Positions 39,401 to 50,900 of a stretch of DNA of 62,000 nucleotides are shown here, piece after piece. The position numbers and the translations under genes are program-made. The notes under the pieces were generated by a model, which was not told the origin of the DNA, did no database searches, and saw only the letters and a list, made by a program, of their open reading frames with translations. Within the stretch, counting starts at the first letter, position 1. Every line of letters starts with the position of its first letter. The stretch is taken from assembly GCF_001949145.1 (NCBI RefSeq), contig NW_019091542.1, positions 227,992 through 289,991 on the forward strand, in the 5' to 3' direction. This DNA is from Acanthaster planci. Taxonomy: Eukaryota; Echinodermata; Asteroidea; Valvatida; Acanthasteridae.

Positions 39401-41797
39401 TATCAATGACATTTCTGAAGAAATGATTAAAATTTTAAATTGAAAATATAACTTGTAGAAACAAGTGCTGGATGCCCAGTGTGATCAATTTATGATTGAT
39501 GGGGCAATTTACCTACATGTATAGCGACTGACTTGCTGGAAGGAGTTGATTTATGGGAGAGAACAGCTGTGTACATGACTTCAAGTGTTTACCTACTTCA
39601 ACATGGCAATCTGATCATGATTAATATATGTGAACTAATCACGTTGGTAATGCCATTTATTTTATCTGAATGATACATTCTTGTTAGTTAGCACAACTAG
39701 TTTAAAGTCAGACTTAAGACTTCATTCCTTTCGAATAAGAGAATATCTCCATAATATTAAGTCGAGTGCCACGCAGTTGATTCATCAGTGAACGTTCTGG
39801 ATGTCAGGTCAAAGATTGCTGAGTGACCTGCCACGCCGAGAATTCTGGAAACTGGTTAAGTTTATTCATAGCTTAAATTACAGAGTGGCAAGATTTCAAA
39901 TGTTTTAACCCAGAACGAGTGAAATTCAATCCAGGTGCTTGAAACATTGTCCAAAGTCTCCCATTAGGATTAAAACTTGAAGATGTTGTCCTTGGGCCTA
40001 ACTTGTTCAATCTCCAGATGAGCACGTTCAATTTTTGAATGTCACTATCCTAGGCCAGAGACAGATCGCGTGTAAATTGTCTCTCCAATACGTAAGTCTT
40101 ATTTAAGACGATTCCACAAGCTTTAGTGCTCGTAACTGCATACATTGCTGCTTACGGGAAAACAGGAAAATCGAATTAGCCTGTCCAAATTGACGTCAGA
40201 ATTTCTAAGCTTAACACTGAAGTATGCCAAAATAAAATAAAAGATCAATTTGTGTGTGAGTAGAGTTCTCAAATTTGGCAGCAGTGGAGTGCATGTGATA
40301 AATTAATCCATTAACACAGCACTTAGAGACTACAATTTTGTCCGAAGATAACTTAGCTTTTAGGGGACAATGCCACTCTTACTTTTACATCAGTGCTATT
40401 AAATGCAGCAGGGTCTTTCTTTTCCTCGCGCGTTATGCCATGCTTTTCAGCAGATATAACCGTTAGGCTGTAAACTTTTGGAACCGGTAGGGAAGGGGGG
40501 GGGGTATCTGGAGGTCATGTGATGATGGTGTGATTGTATAATGTTTGATATTGCGTAATTTTTTTTAACTCTCAAGGAAAATAAGGGAATCCAACAAGCA
40601 TAGAATGAGGACGAGCCATTTCTGTATTCTGATAACGCATGCTCTTCATGAGCGGCAATACGTGCGCGTGATTTTGGTCCTATCAGGACGGCCGCATACC
40701 GACACACGCCTGACGTACGTATACAAGCCCAGAATATGGTCGAACTGGCGTGTTTTATTCTCGAATGACCTCACTTTTTCGAAATGCCGCACTGAATTAA
40801 AATCACTCGATATCAACGTACAAAGCGGTTAGCATGGTGGCGCCACGTGCGCATTGGAGGGGCACACATTATCAAATTAATGCATGAGTGCATTTCGACC
40901 AGTTTTAGACAATTAAGGTGGAAGGACCATTGAGCGTTCACAATGACCGTCGCGGGAGCTCCATATCGCCTCGCTAGAATGACTTTCTACCCATGTACAC
41001 GTAATTAATTTGACTGATGTCGTGACAGATTAGGCCCCCAACGATCGTTGCCTCCGGCCACTTACCTTGCTAATGACCAGAACAACAGTCGTTGTCTCAA
41101 ATGTACGATTCGGACACGACTTAATGGAGTGGCTACGAGGATATCAGCCTATAACTGAGTTGGAATTGAGAGAAGTCAAGCTGAGGAAACGGTGTTTGGT
41201 ATCGTGGTGAAAGGGAAACTTGTTAGAAAGATTCCCGCTTGGAACTGAGTTGAGATAGAGAGAAGTCCAGCAGGAGAATATGTTTTCGACATGCCGTTGA
41301 AAAGGAAATTTTTTTACAAAGTTTCCTGCCCAAATGTGTAGCCATGATACAGTTGGTAAACATTGAAGTCGATTTTTGAAGGAATGTTGTATGTTTGAGG
41401 GTTACATCTCCCAAGGTTGTAGGGTCTTACTAAATAGCCAACAAAATGGCCGACAAAATGGCCGACAACAGTGCATTGTTTGTTTTCATTTTATTCTTTT
41501 TATTTGGTTTATTTGATAAAGGAATGATATTATTATTATTGAATCGTTTTTCATCCTGACCAACAGACGAAAACACCACTAGCCGATAACGAAACGCATC
41601 GCTCAGGCTGTATGTTCTGCGATCCCGTACTGTCGCCGTTAATTGAAGCTAAACACGCCAGCATACACCGCGGTGGACGAGGAGGAGGGGGTAGAGGGAG
41701 AGGGCGTGGCAGGGGGCGTGGCAGGGGGCGGGGCAGGGGGCGGGGTGGAAAAGCACCTAAAGATAAAATGTCACAACTGGCTAACTACTTTGTGTAG
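27484..41797 (+). CDS. TOP3B: TOP3B, DNA/RNA topoisomerase III beta
   Basis: Type IA topoisomerase that passes single strands through a transient phosphotyrosyl break; TOP3B also acts on RNA. Exons: 27484-27642, 28517-28591, 29672-29749, 29967-30086, 30680-30847, 31462-31596, 31759-31871, 32079-32279, 32490-32691, 33416-33598, 34189-34398, 34947-35164, 35599-35779, 36404-36603, 37257-37362, 41567-41797. They total 2580 nt, or 859 residues (human 862 as I recall). The Toprim metal site is E9 plus D116-C-D118-K-E120; the catalytic tyrosine is Y335 in [23 protein letters not shown] is present. The C-terminus has zinc-ribbon CxxC pairs (CGKCHRF, CPYC, CNEC, CEKC, CMFC) and an RG-rich box (about 818-844) used for RNA binding. 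It ends [12 protein letters not shown], as in the human enzyme. All catalytic residues are intact. Intron 15 is 4.2 kb. Identification is firm. Confidence 0.96.
32740..33349. mobile_element. Possible decayed relative of the CAGTGTTG hAT-like elements (TOP3B intron 9)
   Basis: The left end CAGTGTTGTATTTAAGAAC nearly matches the 12596 element and is followed by GACAAGTCCTTGGACAG. The putative right end (around 33331-33349, ACACAGCACTG) is poorly conserved, with GGACTTGT words before it. No convincing target duplication is visible, so the limits are uncertain. Confidence 0.35.
36227..36242 (+). other. Histone-type 3' stem-loop without a histone gene
   Basis: GGTTCT, loop TAGA, AGAACC gives a 6-bp stem and 4-nt loop, the geometry of the replication-dependent histone mRNA hairpin (consensus GGYYCT, a U-starting loop, AGRRCC). 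No histone reading frame lies upstream; the sequence is TOP3B intron 13. Downstream, a CAACAACAACAA tail near 36297 looks like the end of a retroelement. Confidence 0.35.
36637..36935 (+). mobile_element. tRNA-derived SINE copy split by an insert (TOP3B intron 14)
   Basis: The leader GGAAGAGCCACCAACATT is followed by GGGCTGGATAGCTCAGTTGG, whose TAGCTCAGTTGG (36663-36674) matches the pol III A box. A B-box-like GGTGCAAATCC lies at 36887-36897, over 200 bp away rather than the usual few tens. The intervening DNA is full of CAGCTTTTTT words, so something seems to have inserted between the boxes. Confidence 0.6.
37126..37200 (+). mobile_element. Second, truncated copy of the same tRNA-derived SINE
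   Basis: It shares the leader GGAAGAGCCACCAACAT and the A box TAGCTCAGTTGG (37152-37163) with the copy at 36637, then diverges after AATCCACTCTAATGG. No B box follows before the exon at 37257. Confidence 0.6.
38152..38385. mobile_element. TIR element, family A copy 2 (TOP3B intron 15)
   Basis: A 234-bp element begins TGGGTCATTCTACAAATCAG and ends with the inverse, GAATTTATAGAAGTGACCCA. Its interior matches the copy at 5541-5781 along most of its length. No ORF is present. Confidence 0.75.
38815..39000. repeat. Imperfect CAAGTCAGTCA repeats with inverted counterparts
   Basis: 38812-38872 carries several CAAGTCAGTCA-like units; 38936-38990 carries the inverse (TGACTTGTGAA, TGACCTGTGAG, TGACTTGGGAA). 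The pair could fold back and is probably another decayed small transposon in TOP3B intron 15. Confidence 0.45.
41701..41748 (+). repeat. 12-bp coding minisatellite for the TOP3B RG box
   Basis: About four copies of a 12-bp unit (CGTGGCAGGGGG, last ones CGGGGCAGGGGG) encode alternating Arg-Gly in the final TOP3B exon. The unit is a multiple of three, so copy-number change keeps frame. Confidence 0.75.
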
Positions 41798-44700
41798 AAA
41801 CGCTGTCTCACTTGTCGAGAGATGTAGATGTCTCAAAATGATCCTGCATGCAAACTTCTCAATTCTGAAATTGTCTTTAAAATCCTTGTCCTGACGAGTT
41901 GTTGAACTCACTGAAGAAGTACCAGTCACTAACGCACTGTCATGCACGAAGGCATGTCAACTGTCAAGTCTTTATTGGAATCGCTTCAGACATTTTCAAC
42001 AACTTACTTGAATAAGTTACATTCAATCGAGAAAATGCAATGTCTCAAGATTTATCGATAAGTTTTGACTTGGAGAAGAAATCTTTACTTAGTTTGACAT
42101 AGCAAAAAAGATAACCTCTTCTCTTCGTACAAAGATTTAATTTGAATAAAAAGTAGCGAAAGGAATACAGATGTATTATCATTGAATGACTCGAATGATG
42201 TAACGAACACCTGTTTGGTATTTTTCATGTTTTAATTGATTTTACCGAAACCATATGCGCAACCAATTATATCTCTTAGACTGAAGACTGCTCACGGCAT
42301 CTGGTGAAACGAGGCATTCTTTCCACACACATGATCTCTTCTGTAGGACTCACAGGAGTCAACTTGGATTCATTTATCGAAAAAAAAATTGCTTGCACAA
42401 CATGTAGATATAGACACATGAAGAGTTTCATCGCAAATCGCTATTTATTCATTTAATTTAAAATTGAGATTATGCACGATTGTCTGCTGTAATAAAGAAA
42501 ATAATAAGGAATTATGACGTAAATTTTATACAAGTATCTGCGAAAGTACAACTCGGAATTCAACAGACAAGGTTCCAATTATCACATTTTTATGAACAAT
42601 TTATAGGTCATCTTAACTCGTCTTCTTTTCTTCAAAAATGGTGGATATAGCGTTTTGCGATGAAAGTATTCATATGTAAATATATTTAACTTATCTATTA
42701 AACGTCCAGCAAACGAAACGAGGTTCCCACATTTACCTCGGAATTTAAATTTTCGGTACATTTTGCTGGATTCAGAGACTCCAATAGTTCATTGAACGTT
42801 TGTGTTGGTGTTTTAGTCGTACCTTTCCGATGCACGTACACATAATTAATTTTCATCTTAGATTAAATAGTAACATAACTTTTAACGTCTTCGATAGCCG
42901 TTTTTGATGGATGACAGCCGTCAAGGTAACATCCATTATCTCCCGAGCACAATGGTCAGGTTTTTAAATCCAAACCGGTGTCAAATGTAAATATGCGCAA
43001 TTACTGAAGCTAAGAGTGACGTAGTAGTAGAGGAAGAAATTATTTTAGGCCGAATTAAAAAGAAAGCCTAATACGTTGTATTGTTTTTTCCATTATTATC
43101 CCATGGTCTTGACCTGAATGCAGTTACCCGATGTATGCATTATGCACGTGTAGCCAAATGAACTACGTTCAATAGGAATTTCTAGAAGTGTAGTTTAGTA
43201 CATTTCTGAGGCTTAGTGCAAAGAGACGTTGTCCAACAATGACGGACAAAGATACGGCTATATACCAAAGTAAGGGCCTCTTTTGTCTGCCTTGCAGAGG
43301 GACGTTTGCATATCATTGGTAGGGCCTACTTTGCAAGTCATGTCAGAAAACTTTATTACCTGATTATCCCTCTTCCAGGATGTAAAACGACAACAAAAAA
43401 TAAACTCGGTTGTCAAATCTCCGACGTAAACATCTACTTTCTCGGAAATATAACATCTCTTAATTGCTCTGCCCCCGAGGAGTTGTGCGAGTATTAATAG
43501 AATTGGCTAGACGAAGAAACGAGAAAAAATGGACGTAAAATACTTCATTCTTTCAGTGACATAAACTAAAGTACAAAGAGGTGAGTCTATAAATATCTAG
43601 CAATTTGAAACACGGACATCGCGCATCCATTAATCTTTAACTCTGTTCTAAACATCCTTAATTAGTTTATGAAAACCGTTCTGCTTAATCTGGCTCATGT
43701 ATGGTGCGTCGATGACTTGACAAAAAGGTGAAAGATAAATAACGTGTTTTGTTTTTTCTAATTTGACCTTTAAAAATGGGAGCTTTAAAATCGAACAGCG
43801 AAATTTGTTGACATTAGGTTGCCCGATAAGGACAAGATAAATGGACGGCATTGGGCGAAGATTGTCAATTTGATGAGATTCTTGACATGGGCAAGATAAC
43901 GTTTATACTTGGAGGCTTTTATCCTTGAAAATTTCTTGTTCTTGAGTCGCTCCCTTGAAAATTCGGGTTGAAATGACAACTCATTGTTGATTGTTCATGA
44001 GATTAAAATTGGATGTACATATAAAAGTCCACGATCTGTAGGGCAATAGCCTTGATACAGAAGGATGTTTGATTGAGTCTATGAATTATCAGCCTCAAAA
44101 CAAAAAGTCAAAAAACAAACAAACACAGTTTCTGATTGAAAATACGATTCTTGGATCTAAAACAAGAGAAGTCATAAAGTGATAGCGGAGAGCGAAGTAG
44201 CGTTGAGTTACAGCATAGCAGCTACTCTATTGATGCAAGCAGACCATTGCAGATAACTCCACTCGGGCCAATAAAACACATCCTGACAAAAATGACGAGT
44301 GTTGATTGTGCATAATATTCCTTCTATGTGCTTGGCGCAAACCCATGTCTGTGATTGATGTACACTGCGAAGGCCCCATGTAAAGGATGTATTCGTTTTA
44401 CTTATTCAGAACACTTCATTTTTTTGTATACTCTGGCTGCTGCCTAAGGATGTAGAACGATTGCGACATTTTCCCTCTATTGTCTGCATCCAAATTAACC
44501 TTTAACTTTAACATAGTACCATTTAAATCCGGTCAGGTAGCCTCTGTCGGAAATTATCCTACATAGTGTCGATCGTTTGACGTATCAAACTGATTTCTTC
44601 TCGGCAGTCCCAATTTAGAACTCAATTTTTGCTGCGCTTGAGGTTTCCTTGTGAATGTGATATTTTACAAATGTGCTGTCTTTCTGGGTTTTGTTCCTAA

Positions 44701-46934
44701 ATACTAACGGCTCTTTCAAATGTTCACCAATTGAAATCAGATTACACTTTCTATGCATTCCATTTATTTTGGTCACGTCAATTAAATTTTTTTCTCGAAT
44801 GTTTCTACTGTGATTCTGATGTCATGAAGGTTGACGGTCTAAAATTCCAACGCTGTCAAAATGAAACAAACTTGTCTTCAAAGATAATGCACGCTCCATT
44901 GTGACGATGTCACAAGCATAATTAAATACATCCTGAATGATAATAAATGAAATTCCCTCTACGGAAAAAAGTAATATACAAAACAATAATAAGATACGAG
45001 TACACCGTCTGGGATTACTCTTTGCCTCGGTTAAATCAACAACACAAAGGTGATTCAAGAATAAGAAAAAATACATTCAGCATTGACAGCAAATAATGTG
45101 TCCAAACGTAGTTATTTATTTTGTAATTTAAATTGCAGGCTTTGTCACACAATGTGCTGTTTAATGCAACGTACACCGATTCCAATTCATTCTTGTTTTC
45201 ATTTCTTCTACTATTTCACTGTATCTTATATGCAAAGCCGTGTTGCCATTATTGAAACAGCTATTAATGTCGGTACGTATGTTGTCACTGATAACATTTT
45301 CCAGGCTCTGCCAGCGAAAGCCCTGAATCTGATTTTGTTATTTCTGCAGTCCCCAGGCGGTTGAGATTTATTTTGACAACTGAAATAAACGAAGCCCTCT
45401 CAACACTCAGAGTCCAACGAATTAAAATTTCAGACTCTTCGCTAAACGATGGAACGCTGCGTGCGATGTCTCTCCTGCCAAGAGCACGAGGTTTCTCCTG
45501 CATGATTTGGAACTTTGATCGATTAAACGGACGTATTTAATAGTCCTGCTGCATTGTTGGTTATTACCAAGCGCTGGTCCTGACAGCACGCATTAATCTC
45601 AGCGTATATTAATTGTCCAAGAGAATTTGAAATGAGAGACCGAATGTTTTGATGGAAAAATCCATGAATTTTGCGATCGTATTTTCTTCCATCAAATAAC
45701 GTGACTGACATAAAAAATCAGTTTTACCCAAAATTCAAGACCAAATTTATCTCCATGGATGGTGTATTCTAGAGTCAATCAACTCAAGTTACCAACAATT
45801 GCGTTCCTAAGACATATAATATACAGGCATCATCCACGCTGGGAAAGTGTTCACCTTATTTACTTAGATCATTTTAAATATTCAAGTGGTTATTCTAAAA
45901 AGTGCAACTAAAACTACCTGCATCTTGAGAAAGGACATAAATGCATGCATGAATAAATGGATAAAAACTGACTTAATACTGAGGGGCCTGTAGACGTGGA
46001 GGCTGCTGACAAAACAACACCAAATATCGACATTAATTCTCCATGGATTATAAACCTAGCTCTTACTGCTCGTCGTAAGTCTATTTGATAGAGAGTGCAT
46101 ATGAATACAAATAGTATTAATGTTGCCTTTTGAATTTTTCCTGATGGTAGTGGTTGGCATTGAGTAGGTTGCATATTGATAACTTTGCTGAGCAATTCTG
46201 TGGAACACATCTGCCGTCAGCTGTCGTCTCTGCTGTACACCACGAACGTTTTGAAAATTGGTCGCGGCTTTAAAGGTTCACATCCTGTTTTCGGTTGGTT
46301 CAGTAGCGCAAGTGCTTGACTTTCAAGGTGAGAAAGACGAAATCTCTTGCAAGGTTTCAATACTTTTAGGCCTAGGTGGTCTGGCTTTTAAAAAATGAAA
46401 TAGGAGAACAAGTTACAAGTAACAAGATCTTCATGTCTTCTGTAGAATAAAGCTAGGAGATGAAGTCGTATTAGTACTATTAGGTCATTAACAAAATATT
46501 CGCACTGAAAGGTCGTTAATGACATTTTTTCAAACTTGAAATACAAGCAAAGTCCTGGTGAAGATTTGAGAAACAGTCCCCCAAATGATTTTTATCAATG
46601 AAATAATGTGGAACATTATCTGTTTCTTTATAAAATTCGTTCATGCTTAGTAAAGGGCCCTAAAATAATTTTTAAAATCATCAGTGCTATAAAGTCGTTA
46701 CTGCCGTAACGACCTTATCGCACTGACCCGACGAAATGTCTTTTTCTATACTTACACTAACAAAAGGATCATGTAAATTCTCCTGATTCTTGTCTTAAAG
46801 TGCGATTTACTTGGGAAAGCAAAGCTTAATGTTTCAAGCTTTTGGTATCATTTTCAATTTGTGTCTGTTTTCGATCACGTGTTCTGACTTTAACCATTTA
46901 TTGTGACCTGATAAGGTGTCGTAATAGTAACACA
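41798..46934. other. TOP3B 3' UTR and intergenic DNA
   Basis: An AATAAA at 42145-42150, about 350 nt after the stop, is a good TOP3B poly(A) candidate. Beyond it I see no coding exon, RNA gene or clear transposon on either strand up to the GPCR stop codon; open frames are short and low in coding character. Confidence 0.5.
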
Positions 46935-47978
46935 TCACTGGGGATGAGAGGAAATGGCATTAACGTCCACGGTTGCTATAGAGTTTTCGGTTTCAACCTT
47001 GTTGCTACGGCAACACCGGCAAAACATTCTCTTTGCATGTTTCTTAAAGTGGTCGTATTTAAAGGCGTAAATGAATGGATTCACGCACATGTTGCACAAG
47101 ACCATTACTGTCACTACTTTGTGTGTTGTGCTTGTAAAGTCATATTCTCTGCCTAAGTTAAAAAGGAGAAATGTGAACTCAGTTGGAGTCCAGCAAATTA
47201 CGTAAGACATGAAAACGAGGCAAAGAGTAGTGGTGACGTTCTTCTTGGCCTGCTGAAATGTGTTGCTTATCTTGCCATTGCCACGCCCTCTCAACACCAT
47301 AATAATTCTGATATAGGAGAATGTCATGATGATCAGAGGGATGAGAAACTCACAAAGGAACAGCACAACTCCCATGATTCTCTGCAGGATTACGCTTGGC
47401 CAAAGAGGGTAACACTCTCCCTCTGCGTAGAACTGTATGAACGGCCAGTACGCTTGATATGTCAACCCAATAATCCACACAAGGGCCATTCCGAATTTGG
47501 CTATTCGTTTGGTGAAGATATTCCTATGTTTAACTGGATGGCATATTGCCAGGTATCGCTCCAGGGATACGAATACTAAGTTAACAGTCGAAGCGATAAA
47601 TAGGGCCCACATGAAATATTCAGAAATCCATAAGCGACAAACAACTTCTCCCCACACTGTGACGTCATTGAATGGCGCGACATATCCGAACCGTATCGCT
47701 AAGAACAGAATAGAGTCTCCCAAATCAATTAACGATTGATTTAAGATCAGCAGGTTTGTTATCGAGCCGAAAGACTTGCGTTTAGCAATGAACACGAAGC
47801 ACACCAATCCATTGCCCAGAATTCCTAAGCTACCGATAAGTCCGTAAAGAACCTGCAGAAGTATTTCCCATGTGGTAAAGGGAGTGTCGTCACTCTGTGC
47901 TGTACTGTTGGCATTATCCAGAGTTGTGTCAGGTTCGGTGACGAAAGCTTCCGTAGTGCTGAAATCTATGGTAGCCAT
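46935..47978 (-). CDS. Class A (rhodopsin-type) GPCR 1, intronless orphan
   Basis: Seven-transmembrane receptor of 347 residues in one exon. Hallmarks: N-glycosylation site NST (24-26); GNGLV in TM1 (N56); D85 in TM2 (the sodium-site Asp) within LILNQSLIDL; C114 and C189 for the extracellular disulfide; ERY (140-142, variant of DRY) ending TM3; P214 in TM5; CWTP (262-265) in TM6; NPFIY (300-304) in TM7; and a CRCC cluster (320-323) likely to be palmitoylated. The whole fold is present without stops, so the gene looks functional. The TM2 and TM3 sequences (NLLILNQSLIDL, FIASTVNLVFVSLERY) are shared with the receptor at 59049-60113. The ligand is unknown; the general pattern is closest to peptide-type receptors, which is only an impression. 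The start is the first ATG, placing a typical 38-residue N-terminus before TM1. Confidence 0.93.
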   Translation of the reverse strand: MATIDFSTTEAFVTEPDTTLDNANSTAQSDDTPFTTWEILLQVLYGLIGSLGILGNGLVCFVFIAKRKSFGSITNLLILNQSLIDLGDSILFLAIRFGYVAPFNDVTVWGEVVCRLWISEYFMWALFIASTVNLVFVSLERYLAICHPVKHRNIFTKRIAKFGMALVWIIGLTYQAYWPFIQFYAEGECYPLWPSVILQRIMGVVLFLCEFLIPLIIMTFSYIRIIMVLRGRGNGKISNTFQQAKKNVTTTLCLVFMSYVICWTPTEFTFLLFNLGREYDFTSTTHKVVTVMVLCNMCVNPFIYAFKYDHFKKHAKRMFCRCCRSNKVETENSIATVDVNAISSHPQ

Positions 47979-50900
47979 GATTTAGCCTTGATATAGGCCT
48001 ACGTACACACGTAGAATATTGTTATCACAGTGTGTGAATTGGAAATTTTTTTGCGACTCAACCACCTGTGATAAATAACTAGGGTGACATTTGTGAAGTT
48101 GTAGGACGCATTTCTCACCATTTCCAACGGGCACACAGATATTCTCAAGATGTATGTCTGTCGTGCTGGTCAGCAAATTACAGCAGAAAATTAGCTGCCT
48201 CCAACGAGTTTTCTAATCGGTAGTGAGATATGCAAGTATAACTATAAACATTCCCGCAGTTCGTTTGCACCAAAACAGCAATTCTCCTTCGTTACTCGGG
48301 CATCGTGCACGTCGTTTTGATGGATTAAAGACTGCAGTTTGGCACACAACATGATCCGAATGGTGTCAAAAATAAATTGTCTGGCCAGCGTATGTTGCCT
48401 TGCATGCCTTGATTTCGTGTAATGCTTTGCAGAATGTTCTAATTGCTGCTTATGTTAGCTACAATTTGGCCGTTTTGCTGTTTAACGGTGCCCCCACAAA
48501 GACTGTGTGACGGATTGGTATCCAGTAAAGGAAATAAAAATGTACACCAAACTGACTTGTTGATTAATGTCACTGGAAACTGCCTGACGCCAAAGAAGCG
48601 TCCAGCGTACACGGTGAAAGTTGCACGAGGCTCATTGTGTGATTTTCTCGGCTGGTTTGTTGACGGGTTTGCTCTGTTCGATGACTAGCGTGTGAAAGGT
48701 AACGGCACCTCCGGTTGGCCTCAAAGAGAAAAATGACACAGCTCCTTGCGGTAACCGTGAGTTAGTGACGTAGTACACCCTACCGTGACGATTTTCATAC
48801 CTTCGTGTTGCTTTCATCAATGTGTCATCGACGTCTGGGCAATTTGATCACTGCTATACTGTCGCCACGTTGCATCGATTACCCACATTCTGATACCAAT
48901 GTTGGTATCAATCAGTAGCTCGTCGGATCAAACCAGAATCGCCAAGAAGCAAAAGATGTCGTTTGCTGTCGAGTTTTCGCATCATCAACAAAGTTACGTA
49001 ATACACAAAATGCTTTCACTGTCTGTAAACATACTGTGCGAGACGGCTGTTATGGCGGCCTGCGCAGAGCACAGACCGAATCCGTTATGCAAATAAGAAC
49101 AGCAACCGAGAGATAACGTGAACACAGAATGGCTTATCCGTTTACATGTACCAGTCACGACTCTTAATGCCAGGTTGCTGTATTGTAACATGCTCACCGA
49201 ACCTCCAGCACCTAAACAGAGCAAAAGTTTCACAATGTACTTGCTTTCCAGTGGCTAGAAGCAACAGTGTTCGTATAAAACGTTTTTGATACAATGTGTA
49301 TTTACCTAAGGCCCTCGTAAAATGTATCGTGTGGAGATACCTTCTTTCTCCCGAAGACTCGATCTCAGTTTGATACTGGAGACTGCTGTCACATATAGAA
49401 CAACACAATTAAGTCATTCCACGCATGACAGTTTTGAGCAAACACTTGATATGTCTATGTCTTTCTCTGAGTCCACTCTAGCTGCAGCAGTCAGCAAATC
49501 ACGCGTTAGTCATTGTGCGACCGGTATCATACTCGTGTGTCAAGTCGAGCTTGATGGAGATTACACGTGATGTTGTGACGTAGCTGCGCACTGATGTAAA
49601 TTTGTAGGCATTTGTGCTCATTCAGTCATTTTTTTTCATTTTCTTGTCACATCCGACAAATCTATACATGTACCGACTATTAACTTTGTGGGCCTCTTGT
49701 CACACATGTATATGCCCTCCAGAAATCGATTAATCGATGATCAATGAAAGACCAAAATCCCTCAAAGTTAAAAGTTCCCTCAAAAATCACACATAAGCAA
49801 GTTATTTCTAAATTCCATAGGGGATGTTTTCGATCATGTGCATTGACTAAATGTGGTGTTCGTTGTGAGATATTATTTTTTGTGAACTTTCCATTAGGGT
49901 ACATTAAAGAGGAGTGACATGGAGTGATGGGTGGTGTTACCAATTAACCAAAATATAAAGTCATTTTGGTTGCATGCAATTTTGCCTTTTTCTCTGAGGA
50001 ATCACAGAACAGCGCTCTTGTGTGGTCAGGTTTTATTAAAACAACTTAACTTCTATTTCAAAAGGGATTACCATTCCTACTTATGGACTGAGAAGTTTAA
50101 GTAAAATACAAACTTGTGACTGTTTCGAGCCCAAACCTAAGGCTGCTCTGGTGTTTGAATTTTTGATCTGATATTATGATTTGAATTAAGATCCCGTCTC
50201 GTTTGTAATAACACTGCGTGTGAAATGGCTGCCGAGTACAGTGATAAGGAAATTGTTATAATAATTTGAGAAAATGTTCTCACCCGTTATTCCTCAGACG
50301 AGTAGAGAAATTGATATGCCGCTTTGACCTTGCCTCCCCGAATTAATTATGATTGCATTCCAAAGTTTGTGGCAACTATAACTGACACAAGTCGCTTACC
50401 AGGAGTAGATTTTGGGGGAAATTAGATTTTACGTAATTGCACTTTTATAAAAAATGTCTTCGATGTTGTCGGTTTTAACCTGTCCGTTTTTTTCTGATAT
50501 TTGAATTAAAAAAAAAACAGAAAATGCCCCAGTAGAATTTAAGGAATGTAATTTAAGATAAATTCCAGGAGGATGTTACTTTGGGAAAATCTTATTATTA
50601 AACACCAGTCCGTCAGACCAGATCCGTCTCTACACGTTATAGTTCCCTGTTCCCCTTGCTGCTCTGAAAACACAAACATTGCACCTAACTTGCAAAGCTT
50701 ATCCCCAACATTTTTTATCTAGCAAGGTTTCATTGGTTCGGATTACACTTTCATGTGCCTCAAACAGAATGTTTATGAGAATGAATCTTGGGTCTTCGAT
50801 GAGCATTCATGACAAATGTGTCCATGCAGACACATTAACGTGAAGTTGATGGTTGATTACTGAAAACGAAACGGAAATTTGTCTCCCAATGGACGAGAGC

